Positions 1 through 7,512 of a stretch of DNA of 64,000 nucleotides are shown here, piece after piece. A program made the translations under genes and the position numbers. Every line of letters begins with the position of its first letter. Positions within the stretch are counted from its first letter, which is position 1. The stretch covers positions 29,313 to 93,312 of the forward strand of contig CAWDMN010000050.1 in NCBI GenBank assembly GCA_963803155.1, in the 5' to 3' direction. The DNA is from CAWDMN01 sp963803155 (GTDB taxonomy: Bacteria; Acidobacteriota; Terriglobia; Versatilivoradales; Versatilivoraceae). Under the pieces are notes generated by a model. The model had not been told where the DNA came from and ran no database searches. It saw nothing but the letters and a program-made list of their open reading frames with translations.

Positions 1-1
1 C

Positions 2-637
2 CGCCTGAACGAACAGGAATGGCAAGATCTGGTAACACCGGGGACTGAGCTTCATGAACGCTGGAAATCCCAAGTGGATGTGATTGCCTGGCACCTCAAA
101 CAGCTGCAAAATGCCGGTGTGCCCGTATTGTGGCGACCCTATCATGAAATGAATGGCGACTGGTTCTGGTGGGGAAAGAAATCGGGGGAAACCGGATATA
201 AGAAGCTCTACCGGCTGCTCTTCGACCGGTTGGTTCGTTTTCATCGGATCAACAATTTGATCTGGGTGTTCAATGCCAATGAATTAAATGAAAACATCGA
301 CCCTTATGACAAGTATTTCCCCGGACATGATGTGGTGGACGTTCTGGCTACCGATGTCTATCGTGGCGGATTTGCCCAAAAAGACTATGATCAACTTCTC
401 GCTTTGGCGGGCGACAAACCCATCGCCTTGGGAGAGGTGGGCAGAATCCCGGCTCCGGAAATCTTGCATAATCAGCCCCGCTGGACTTGGTTTATGAATT
501 GGGGCGATCCTTCTGGGATGTGGGGAGAAGGGATGGTTTTTCTAAAAACGTATGAAAGCGAAGAAGCCTTGACTCTGGATGAATTGCCTTGGGTCAAAAT
601 ATCCCAGCCCAGGATTCATTACCCGATTTTGAGATGA
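2..637 (+). CDS. GH26-family endo-beta-mannanase, 3' part (5' end outside window)
   Basis: The reading frame is open from the window edge to TGA at 635-637, so the N-terminus, including any signal peptide, is missing. The GH26 acid/base signature is visible as RPYHEMNGDWFWW, with the catalytic Glu codon at 146-148. The nucleophile motif is ALGEVG, with Glu at 434-436. Between them lies the IWVFNAN strand typical of the (beta/alpha)8 barrel. GH26 enzymes hydrolyse beta-1,4-mannan or glucomannan, usually outside the cell or in the periplasm. A GTG at 74 could initiate, but homologous sequence continues upstream of it. The exact substrate cannot be read from the sequence. Confidence 0.85.
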   Translation, partial: RLNEQEWQDLVTPGTELHERWKSQVDVIAWHLKQLQNAGVPVLWRPYHEMNGDWFWWGKKSGETGYKKLYRLLFDRLVRFHRINNLIWVFNANELNENIDPYDKYFPGHDVVDVLATDVYRGGFAQKDYDQLLALAGDKPIALGEVGRIPAPEILHNQPRWTWFMNWGDPSGMWGEGMVFLKTYESEEALTLDELPWVKISQPRIHYPILR

Positions 638-644
638 CATTGCA

Positions 645-693
645 CAATAAATGGCTGGATCATCCACTCATGCCCTTCAAAAACCATTTATTG
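645..693. other. 10-bp inverted repeat downstream of the GH26 gene
   Basis: CAATAAATGG (645-654) is perfectly complementary to CCATTTATTG (684-693) with a 29-nt loop, eight bases after the mannanase stop. No T-run follows, so a classical intrinsic terminator is not supported. It could be a 3' mRNA hairpin or an operator. The rest of 694-822 shows nothing recognisable. Confidence 0.35.
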
Positions 694-822
694 ATTGTCG
701 AAAACACAAGGAACCCAGAGTAATCTTGGGAGGGAAAAGGAGAGACCCTCATCGTGATATGCCAATCCTAATGGCGTGAAAATAAAGTCCATTCTTAGCC
801 CCCCTTCAGCCGAAAATCTATG

Positions 823-861
823 TTGACATCATAACGTCTTGCCGTTAAAGCGCTATGATGT
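823..861 (+). promoter_or_regulatory. Probable promoter/operator of the toxin-antitoxin operon
   Basis: A consensus -35 hexamer TTGACA lies at 823-828. It overlaps the left arm of an inverted repeat: ACATCATAACG (826-836) against CGCTATGATGT (851-861), one mismatch, with a nested TAACG/CGTTA pair at 832-836 and 843-847. The palindrome sits 28 bp before the antitoxin start. Ribbon-helix-helix antitoxins normally repress their own operon by binding such palindromes over the promoter, so an autoregulatory operator is the natural reading. The -10 box is not clear: TATGAT at 854-859 is too far from this -35. Confidence 0.55.
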
Positions 862-888
862 TATGGTGTGAATCGGAGGTGGTAACCG

Positions 889-1122
889 ATGAGCGATCTG
901 GCAACCCGTTCTACCATCTATTTTGCCCCGGCATTGCATCGAGCATTGCGATTAAAAGCAGCACATACCGGGACCTCGGTGTCCAACCTGGTAAATGAAG
1001 CGGTCAGACGGTCTCTTTTGGAAGATCAGGAGGATTTAACTGCTTTTGAAGAGCGTGCAAATGAACCGATAATCAGCTACGAAGAACTCCTTAAGGATTT
1101 GAAAAAGCATGGGAAGATATAA
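889..1122 (+). CDS. Ribbon-helix-helix (RelB/CopG-like) antitoxin
   Basis: This 77-residue protein has an N-terminal RHH-type segment: a beta strand (TRSTIYFAPALHRALRLKAA) followed by two short helices ending in VSNLVNEAVRRSL at about residue 45. The acidic C-terminal tail is typical of the toxin-wrapping part of an antitoxin. GGAGG lies 9 bases before the ATG. The coding region overlaps the RelE-like toxin by 14 bp, the usual coupled arrangement. Its expected roles are neutralising the toxin and repressing the operon at the palindrome upstream. No DNA-binding specificity can be claimed beyond that context. Confidence 0.85.
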   Translation: MSDLATRSTIYFAPALHRALRLKAAHTGTSVSNLVNEAVRRSLLEDQEDLTAFEERANEPIISYEELLKDLKKHGKI

Positions 1123-1366
1123 GATTGTCTTCTGCAAGCCGGTGGCCATAGATCTGCGAAAAATCCCCAAAAGGGACGTACAAAAAATTTTGAGCGCCCT
1201 TAATTCTCTATCCGCGGATTCTCGGCCCATAGGGTCTGAAAAACTATCTGGACATGAGAAATACCGGATTCGCCGAGGCGATTATCGAATAATTTACGAG
1301 ATCAGCGATGACGAGGCATCGGTGATCGTTGTGAAAATCGGACTTAGGCGGGAGGCCTGCCGGTGA
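1109..1366 (+). CDS. relE: RelE/ParE-superfamily toxin
   Basis: An 85-residue basic protein. It shows the RelE fold pattern: KIVFCKPVAIDLRKIPKRDVQKIL (strand then two helices), SEKLSGHEKYRIRRGDYRIIYEI and a final strand VIVVKIGLR. The conserved YRIRRGDYRIIYEI segment carries the basic residues that RelE enzymes use for mRNA cleavage on the ribosome. The RelE C-terminal catalytic Tyr/Arg cannot be assigned with certainty, so a ParE-like gyrase mode is the less likely alternative. The start overlaps the antitoxin gene by 14 bp, so translation is probably coupled. Confidence 0.85.
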   Translation: MGRYKIVFCKPVAIDLRKIPKRDVQKILSALNSLSADSRPIGSEKLSGHEKYRIRRGDYRIIYEISDDEASVIVVKIGLRREACR

Positions 1367-1453
1367 TTGTGGAATTTCTTCAAGACTGCACTCTCAGACC
1401 ATCCTATGAGCTTCGGAAGCTTAATGCCTCTTTAATATTGAAATCCGAATGCT

Positions 1454-1481
1454 CCCCCCCCCCCCACACACACACAAAAAA
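1454..1481. repeat. Poly-C / CA simple-sequence tract
   Basis: Twelve consecutive C residues (1454-1465) run directly into an (AC)n run and then six A residues. It lies in the 221-bp convergent gap between the toxin gene and the TerB-like gene, so it does not interrupt a reading frame. Such tracts are uncommon in bacteria and prone to slippage. No function is evident. Confidence 0.8.
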
Positions 1482-1587
1482 TGCAGAGGCCATTGGCTTC
1501 ATCACATTCTCTTTTTCGATCGGCTCTCCGCGCTTCAGTGGCTTTTTGTTTGGAGGTTGTGTTGAAAGTTTCTGCTGGCTTCGGTCT

Positions 1588-2136
1588 TCAGGATTCAGAT
1601 TCCGCCGGTTTCTGATCCATCAATATCTCCAAATACTCCTTATATTGAAGTCTCACTTCGATATAAACGGGATGAGGGATCTTCAATTCGCTGGCAATCT
1701 GCCGGATTTCGTTATCTTCCATGCTCGATACTGACCCGCTGGCCGCGGCAACCGCATAAAGACAGTGCAAGAGCGCCAGCTTCTCTTCATAACTGGCGAT
1801 GGCATTGAATTCTCTGGTCACCACAAAATCTTCGATCCCACCAAATAGGTGACTCTGGGTTTTAGCCATCTGCACCACGATGATTGCCTGTTCCTCTGCA
1901 AGCTTGCCCTCCCGCATCACAATTTGCTCCATGGCACGCACTTCTTCGGGACTGATCGTTTGATCTGCATGAGCGACCCGGCTGAGCACATAGGCAAAGG
2001 CGGCAATAAAACGGGCACGGTCTAGTGGCATCTGATCTAAAGCCCCCGTAATCTTGCGCACCGTTTCTGTTTCGGGCAAAGCCGTTTTCGTGGTAGCGCT
2101 CTCATCGACAAAACCTAACAATTTCCAAATCGACAT
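1588..2136 (-). CDS. TerB-like (tellurite resistance family) cytoplasmic protein
   Basis: A 182-residue, largely helical acidic protein. Residues about 40-165 match the TerB/TerB-like pattern: FIAAFAYVLSRVAHADQTISPEEVRAMEQIV, then a second helical half with EEKLALLHCLYAVAAASGSVSSMEDNEIRQIA, in which acidic residues sit where TerB proteins bind a divalent metal. GGAGG and a further AGGG precede the ATG at 2136. TerB domains are linked to stress, membrane-associated and phage-defence complexes, but none of the other ter genes is here. The neighbours are a toxin-antitoxin pair and a Fic protein. The precise role is unknown. Confidence 0.75.
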   Translation of the reverse strand: MSIWKLLGFVDESATTKTALPETETVRKITGALDQMPLDRARFIAAFAYVLSRVAHADQTISPEEVRAMEQIVMREGKLAEEQAIIVVQMAKTQSHLFGGIEDFVVTREFNAIASYEEKLALLHCLYAVAAASGSVSSMEDNEIRQIASELKIPHPVYIEVRLQYKEYLEILMDQKPAESES

Positions 2137-2449
2137 GATTCACCCTCCTCCGCGGAAGCAGCGAATGATTATACCTGACCTGGCTGAGTCAGGACTACCA
2201 GGAAAAGTCCACTGAACCAGCGAGATTGGGGAGATTAAAAGTGAGAGGACACTCCGCTCAGCCCACACCAAAATCCCGCAATGAGAAATAATTTCTGCAT
2301 CGTAAATCCTCATACCTCTATTCCATAAAAAGGGTATCCGGATTTTATGATTGATTTGTATCCGTGGATGGAGCGAATTCGTGGGATACCGTGCGAGCCG
2401 CGCGCCCAATGATTTGCACTGTGTGGCGGGGTGGGGGGAGTGCACAATA
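2137..2449. other. Intergenic region without a recognisable gene
   Basis: These 313 bp lie between the Fic gene stop and the TerB-like gene start, both on the minus strand. A minus-strand open frame (about 2140-2445) has no recognisable domain, no good ribosome-binding site and unusual composition, so it was not called. The stretch may hold the promoter of the TerB-like gene, but no clear boxes were identified. Confidence 0.4.
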
Positions 2450-3637
2450 TCAGCTTACATTGGTCGGATACAATGCAGGAAACCAGCGGTCTACAGCCAT
2501 CAAAGGAAACCCAAGTCGCACGGGGGATTTGGGACCAGGCGAAACAAGCAAGCCGGTTTTTAATAAACCGGAGAGTACATTGCGGGCCATGCGCTCTTTA
2601 TAGCCAGTAATCGATGGTGCCATCCCTCGTTCAAATTCGCCAGCCAGCAAGGCTTCTCTCAATAGGGGAAAACTTCCTTTTGGCAATCGTTCCGCGCGGA
2701 TTTCTTCCTCAACATAGGGTTCCATTCGTCGCAGCAGTTCTGTGGGGCGCAAAATGAATCCCATAAATTCGACTTGGTCCAGGCAAACACGCAGGAAGAA
2801 TTCGCAGAACAAAATCAAAGCTTCCTGCGATAGAGAACCGCGGCCATTGAGGTCGCCACGTCGAGGTTCATCGGCGGCCATGAGAAGCGACTTGTACTGG
2901 GCGGCATTTCGGGCAAGTCCGCGCGACACAGCCCACAAACTGCTTCCCACTCCAAGGCGTTTGAGCATGGCATGCGACATCAGGCGGGCCACCCGGCCGT
3001 TACCATCAAAGAAAGGATGTATCCAAAGAAACCGGTGGTGGGCGGCGGCAATAGAGACCACTCGCCGGACTTTTGAGAGCCCGGTTGCATCGTAGGCCTG
3101 TTCGAAGCGATCCAAAAAGCGGGGGATTTTATCGGCATCAGGAGGAACGTGCCGACCAACGATTACTCCACCTTCCCTGAATTTTCCGGGTTGAACGTGA
3201 ACGCGTCGACCGGACAGAGGGTCTTCCACCCAGAGTAACTCGTCTGGCAAAAGACGGCAGAACTCTCGATGCAACCATAAGGAATACGCTCTTGAAGCAG
3301 GCGCCGATGAATCATCTTTGTTTTCGTCTATCGCTTGTTGAACCGTGATATGGGCGACGGCTTCCAGTTGGAGCATGCGACGACCGTGGTCTGCAGCATA
3401 ATCCTTTTGCAGAGCCCGATTAATATCGTGAGGATGAGTGTTATGCCCCTCAATGAGGTTGGAATAATAGCAGTTCATTGAGCGGACCAGGGAACCAACC
3501 GAAGCGGTGACGATGGGATTTATTTGTCCAGCGAGGGCATTAGCCTTGGCGGCTAGATCAAATGCCAGATCCTCTAAAAGACGATTCCCCTCGGCGGGAA
3601 GCATCGGTTCCATGTAATTGGGAGCAATTGGTGACAT
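2450..3637 (-). CDS. Fic-domain protein (AMPylator-type, self-inhibited class)
   Basis: A 395-residue protein with the complete Fic catalytic motif HPFFDGNGRVAR, His207 to Arg218. The His is the base that activates the target hydroxyl and GNGR binds the nucleotide phosphates. An inhibitory-helix motif of the (S/T)xxxE(G/N) type is present near the N-terminus as SNLIEG (Ser59, Glu63, Gly64), which places the protein in the class with an N-terminal autoinhibitory helix. The C-terminal region (about 300-395) looks like a winged-helix DNA-binding part, common in this Fic/DUF4172-like architecture. Its neighbourhood (RelBE-like pair, TerB-like) fits a stress or defence cluster. The substrate is unknown. 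Confidence 0.9.
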   Translation of the reverse strand: MSPIAPNYMEPMLPAEGNRLLEDLAFDLAAKANALAGQINPIVTASVGSLVRSMNCYYSNLIEGHNTHPHDINRALQKDYAADHGRRMLQLEAVAHITVQQAIDENKDDSSAPASRAYSLWLHREFCRLLPDELLWVEDPLSGRRVHVQPGKFREGGVIVGRHVPPDADKIPRFLDRFEQAYDATGLSKVRRVVSIAAAHHRFLWIHPFFDGNGRVARLMSHAMLKRLGVGSSLWAVSRGLARNAAQYKSLLMAADEPRRGDLNGRGSLSQEALILFCEFFLRVCLDQVEFMGFILRPTELLRRMEPYVEEEIRAERLPKGSFPLLREALLAGEFERGMAPSITGYKERMARNVLSGLLKTGLLVSPGPKSPVRLGFPLMAVDRWFPALYPTNVS

Positions 3638-4304
3638 ATATTTTGCCGGTTCATTATTACGATATTATCCTAATACAATCATACAGATAAGTAACCATAA
3701 AATAAACGTTTTGCCGAAATATTTGCCGGTTGAGAATGGTAATAGACGATCTAGCCAAAAGAGAGTATCACCACTCAAATGTTTTGGCCCCTTCAGCAGG
3801 TGCGGCATCAGCATCGAGTCTGAAGATATAGATCTCTTGTTGTGAGCATTGCTGCACCAGTGAATAAATTCTTTGGAAAATCCAAACTTCCGCAAAAAGC
3901 TTTTCTTTTCTTTGATTGTGTCAGGCGGGGGGACAGGAATAAACCAACCATAATCATACACTGCCACTCCTGGCAAAGGGCAATCCTGAGAATTGAGGCA
4001 CTGATGGCTATTCCGACGGAGTTGTCCAGCGATTCCGATTCAAGTTGTCCGCCGATTCCGGGGAAGTTGTCCACCCTCGGATCGCAGCGACGCTGGCTTG
4101 GATTCATCTTGTCAAAGGTGGACAACTTGGGTCAGTAAAAAAAGCCTCGTTTGCGTTCTCGCAGAAAAGTGTTGCATATGCCTCGGCAGGGATGGTAATC
4201 ATGGGAATACTTGTCATGCCGTTCTGCGGCTGACAGGGCATAATTGACAGTGTGCGGATAGAACCGGAAATTCTGTTTCATGGTCAATCCGTAGAGGAGA
4301 ATTT
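3638..4304. other. 667-bp intergenic region, mostly unassigned
   Basis: A minus-strand frame at about 3665-3976 (103 codons) lies just upstream of the Fic gene. It resembles no family I recognise, and its last 20 codons are hydrophobic and look non-coding, so it is not called as a gene. The right half carries the direct repeats listed separately. AGGAG lies 8 bases before the ATG at 4305, giving that gene a good start. Confidence 0.4.
4021..4126. repeat. GTTGTCC direct repeats with an inverted copy; possible IS21-type end
   Basis: GTTGTCC occurs at 4021-4027, 4044-4050 and 4066-4072, spaced 23 and 22 bp and partly shared in the flanks (CGATTCCG after the first two). An inverted copy, GGACAAC, lies at 4120-4126. 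Multiple short subterminal repeats of this kind are characteristic of IS21-family ends, where the transposase binds. No istA or istB is present, so this would be a solo or relict end. The identification is an inference from pattern only. Confidence 0.35.
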
Positions 4305-5444
4305 ATGAATCAATTTTTATCGAGAAGAAAATTCCTCGCCGCTGGATTGGCGCTGCCAGCCGCCTCCATTGCGCCTTGCCTCTTGGGCGTTCCAGTTTCC
4401 GGCGATTCAAGTCAGGCTTCCCGCCGCAGGGCTGGATATAAGTTTGAGTACCGCATTTTGGGAAGAACGGGCTTAAAGGTGACCACGGTTGGTTTTGGCT
4501 GCATGATTACTTCGGATCCGAGTGTGATTACCAAAGCCGCCGAACTGGGAATCGGCTACTTCGATACCGCCCGCGAATATCAGCACGGAAATAATGAGCG
4601 CATGGTGGGTAATGCCTTGGGAGCCAGACGCAAGCAAATTATTCTCTCCAGCAAAACAGAGGGCGCGAACAAGCAGGAGGCTTTGCAACAATTGGAGACA
4701 AGCTTAAAGGAGCTGGGGACCGATTATCTCGACATCTGGTTTCTGCACTCCAAGGACAACCCTGCTGAAGTGACCGACGAGCTTTTGGAAGCCACGCAAA
4801 TCGCCAAAAAACAGGGCAAAGTGCGCTTTGCCGGATTAAGCACTCACCGCCCGGAAGTGATGATGCCTGTCATCATCAAGGTGGGCGTGCTGGACGTCGC
4901 TCTGATTACCTACAATTACACCATGGGCGATCGGATCGAATCCGCCATTGAAAGCGCGAACCAGGCGGGTCTTGGTGTTGTGGCCATGAAGGTGATGGCG
5001 CGCGGGAAAAAACAGGTGAACCCAAGTGTTGCCCCGGCGGCCCTTAAATGGGCGATCAAGAGTCCCAAGGTGCATACTTCCATTCCAAGCATGGTCGACA
5101 TGGATCAACTGGATCAGAACATGAAAGTGATGGGAGCATCCTTTGCTGATTCTGATCGGACGACTCTGGGCGCAAGCTTAAAAGAAATGTCCTCCGTTTA
5201 CTGCCGCATGTGCGGAAGCTGTCACGGCCAGTGCCCGCAAGGCCTGCCGGTAGCCAACATTTTGCGCTATTTGACCTACGCTGAAGGGTACGGACAATTC
5301 GCCTTGGGGAGGGAAAAATTTTTATCGTTGCCGGAAGAAATACAACAAGTCCGGTGCGGCGACTGTGCCACCTGCTCAATTCAGTGTCCAAACGGGGTTC
5401 AAGTCCGCCATCGTCTTTCAAGGGCACAACAAGTATTCGCTTGA
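4305..5444 (+). CDS. Tat-exported aldo/keto reductase with C-terminal Fe-S motifs
   Basis: A 379-residue protein. The N-terminus is a Tat signal (SRRKFLAAG, residues 6-14, then a hydrophobic stretch). The AKR barrel follows with the catalytic tetrad in place: Asp87, Tyr92, Lys117 and His148. After the barrel come two CxxCxxCxxxCP motifs, Cys300/303/306/310 and Cys351/354/357/361, each able to bind a [4Fe-4S] cluster. Tat transport would allow export of a folded protein already holding NAD(P) and clusters. This AKR plus ferredoxin-like tail is a known subfamily with largely unknown substrates. It stands alone between non-coding regions, so context gives no hint. Confidence 0.85.
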   Translation: MNQFLSRRKFLAAGLALPAASIAPCLLGVPVSGDSSQASRRRAGYKFEYRILGRTGLKVTTVGFGCMITSDPSVITKAAELGIGYFDTAREYQHGNNERMVGNALGARRKQIILSSKTEGANKQEALQQLETSLKELGTDYLDIWFLHSKDNPAEVTDELLEATQIAKKQGKVRFAGLSTHRPEVMMPVIIKVGVLDVALITYNYTMGDRIESAIESANQAGLGVVAMKVMARGKKQVNPSVAPAALKWAIKSPKVHTSIPSMVDMDQLDQNMKVMGASFADSDRTTLGASLKEMSSVYCRMCGSCHGQCPQGLPVANILRYLTYAEGYGQFALGREKFLSLPEEIQQVRCGDCATCSIQCPNGVQVRHRLSRAQQVFA

Positions 5445-6121
5445 TTTGGTTTTGAGAGAGACTAGCCTCTCTCCTTCGGGAAGCAATCCGACTTGTCGAA
5501 AAGGCAATTCAGATTGCTTCTCATCTTCCAGCAACATGAAGTTGCCAAGCCGGGTACCTCTGCATCAACAGTGCATGCCCAGCTCTTCCCTGCCCCATGA
5601 TCAAATCAAAAAACACAAAGCCTAAGAATTTATTGAGGACAGCAGCCAAAACATCGCAACCGGGCACCATTCAAAATGCGATAGGCGGGATTGGTGCAGG
5701 GTTGGTGGAAAAACCAAGGGGTGGCCGGGAGGGCGAGGCTCCCGCCGAGCCGTCAGAGCCAGTCCATGGATTCTGATCCTGGCAAGAGCAGGGATGGCAT
5801 TTTAGAGCCGCGGAGTGGTGATCGAGGGTATACCGGCCTTTCAAGGCCGGCTTCACGGATTGCCTTTTGCGGATTTGTCGCGTAGCGACGGTTGATATTT
5901 GGGCAAACGGCTTGAATCCAAACGTCGCTACGCGACAAATCCGCCATGGGGCGCCCATGCCCGTGGGATAAATCCCACGGCTACCCTCGAATCCTCAATA
6001 CGCGAGGAACGCAATGCATAGGCGGACGGCTCGGCGCGAACTGTCTCTGCCGGTTCCCAAGAGAACAGATACCTTTTAAACACGCTCTCAGGCAACTCCT
6101 GGAAAATTGACCGGAGTGAGT
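5445..6121. other. 677-bp intergenic region dense in short inverted repeats
   Basis: There is no credible gene here. The region holds several hairpins: CCGGCCTT/AAGGCCGG at about 5843-5860, the 22-bp pair listed separately, and CCGTGGGA/TCCCACGG at 5961-5968 and 5973-5980. The sequence is GC-rich in the middle and looks like a mosaic of short dispersed repeats. GGAG at 6113-6116 serves the next gene. Confidence 0.5.
5869..5944. repeat. REP-like element with perfect 22-bp inverted arms
   Basis: The 22-bp arm at 5869-5890 (GCGGATTTGTCGCGTAGCG plus ACG) is the exact reverse complement of 5923-5944, with a 32-bp spacer. Each arm itself contains CGCGTAGCGACG-type partial self-complementarity. Perfect long arms between genes suggest a REP/MITE-like extragenic palindrome. 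No REP-associated transposase is in the window. Confidence 0.6.
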
Positions 6122-6862
6122 ATGCATTACAGCCGACTTCTTCTCCCTCTCTTTGCGGTTCCATTATTCTCAGTTTCCATAGATCTCTGCGAGAGCAAGA
6201 ATAAAGCGCCAACTGAGATGAGCGGATTGTTCTGCATCGGGCAGTCTGAGAAGTCCTCCCGCTCGCCTGGCTCCCAGCAAAATGAAGGTGCGGATTTTCT
6301 CTCTGGACTGGAGAAGGAAATCTGGCATGAAATCAACCAGGCCCGCACCAATCCCGGCTTATATGCATCCTTTCTGGAGGCCTGTCTTGGCGGATTTTCA
6401 GGAAAATATTACAAAATGCCTGACGGCACTCTTCTGACAACCAAAGAGGGAAGATCGGCTGTTGAGGAGGCCATCGAGTTCTTGAAAAATGTCCAGCCGG
6501 CGGCTACACTGCAAATCTCCCAGGGGCTTTCCTGGGCTGCCGCGGATCAAGTGAGAGATCATGGTCCTCTGGGCCTGGTAGGTCATCGCGGCAGCTCCGG
6601 CAGTTCTCCCGCCGAAAGAGCCTTACGCTATGGGAAATGGGAAAAATCGATCGCTGAAATCTCAACATATGGCTACCACGATCCACGTCAGGTAGTCTTA
6701 AGTTTCATCGTCGACGACGGGGTCCCCGACCGTGGGCATCGGAAAAGCCTCTTCAATCCTGCCTTCCGAGTCATGGGTATCTCCTTTGGGCCTCATAGCC
6801 ATTATCAGTTCATGTGTGTTGTGGACCTTGCTCAAGGATTCAACGAACGGGACTGGAAGTGA
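6122..6862 (+). CDS. Secreted CAP/SCP-domain protein
   Basis: The ATG at 6122 is chosen because GGAG lies 5 bases upstream; a TTG at 6107 is poorly placed. The 246-residue product starts with a hydrophobic signal segment (RLLLPLFAVPLFSVSIDL). The CAP domain covers about residues 70-240: EIWHEINQARTNPGLYA at its start, then GLVGHRGSSGSSPAERA, IAEISTYGY and DRGHRKSLFNPAFRVMGI, which supply the His and Glu residues that line the CAP cavity. Bacterial CAP proteins are extracytoplasmic and mostly of unknown function. There are no close operon partners. Confidence 0.85.
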   Translation: MHYSRLLLPLFAVPLFSVSIDLCESKNKAPTEMSGLFCIGQSEKSSRSPGSQQNEGADFLSGLEKEIWHEINQARTNPGLYASFLEACLGGFSGKYYKMPDGTLLTTKEGRSAVEEAIEFLKNVQPAATLQISQGLSWAAADQVRDHGPLGLVGHRGSSGSSPAERALRYGKWEKSIAEISTYGYHDPRQVVLSFIVDDGVPDRGHRKSLFNPAFRVMGISFGPHSHYQFMCVVDLAQGFNERDWK

Positions 6863-7117
6863 TTTCTTTCGACTCTCCTGCCTGAAACCTTCATAAGATC
6901 TGGCTTTTTATCCTTCATCCCTCCTTTCCATAACCGGACGTAAATGGGGAAAATCGCGCTGAACCTGCATTTTCACCCAATCCGCCCTCGGGACTCTGAA
7001 CAGCCCCTCCATAGCATTGATTATTTTAATATTCTGATCTAATTGGCCTTACGGCTAAATTCCTTTTGTTCAATCACTGGCATCTCAGTTGCACTAAAGA
7101 GTCAGATGAGGGACTCT

Positions 7118-7504
7118 ATGCAAAAAATCCGAAAAAAGATACTGGTGGTTGAAGACGATTCCCTCTTTCTCTGGTCCTTGGAAAGCTTCCTGGTGCGCGA
7201 GGGATACCAAGTGTCCCCGGCGACCTCGGGGGAAGAAGGAATCAATTTGGCCCGAAACCTCCCATTTGATGTCGTCATCTCGGATTTTCAGCTTCCTGGC
7301 ATAAATGGCCGCCAGCTGATCGAACAACTCAAGAACCTCCAACCCGCCTTGAAATCCCTCTTGATCAGTGCCCATCAACTCGATGAAGTTAAAATTCCCA
7401 ATGCATCGTTGCCGGATGCATATTTGAACAAACCCATCGAATTGGGTATGCTTAAAAAGTTGCTGGAAGAACTTTCTCCCGCTCCGGTGGGAAAGGGACA
7501 CTGA
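7118..7504 (+). CDS. Single-domain response regulator
   Basis: The start at 7118 has GAGGG 5 bases upstream; a TTG further upstream would add a non-conserved tail. The 128-residue protein is a receiver domain only: VVEDD (Asp13, Asp14), phospho-acceptor Asp56 in VISDFQLPG, and LNKP with the conserved Lys near residue 107. With no output domain it probably acts by protein contact, like CheY or SpoIIAA-type regulators. It ends 8 bp before the radical SAM gene, so the two are probably co-transcribed. No histidine kinase is adjacent. Confidence 0.9.
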   Translation: MQKIRKKILVVEDDSLFLWSLESFLVREGYQVSPATSGEEGINLARNLPFDVVISDFQLPGINGRQLIEQLKNLQPALKSLLISAHQLDEVKIPNASLPDAYLNKPIELGMLKKLLEELSPAPVGKGH

Positions 7505-7512
7505 GGACAATT

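Noticed and set aside
1363..1734. 123-codon frame directly after relE
   Set aside because: It runs through the poly-C/CA tract and lies antisense to the TerB-like gene, with no domain.
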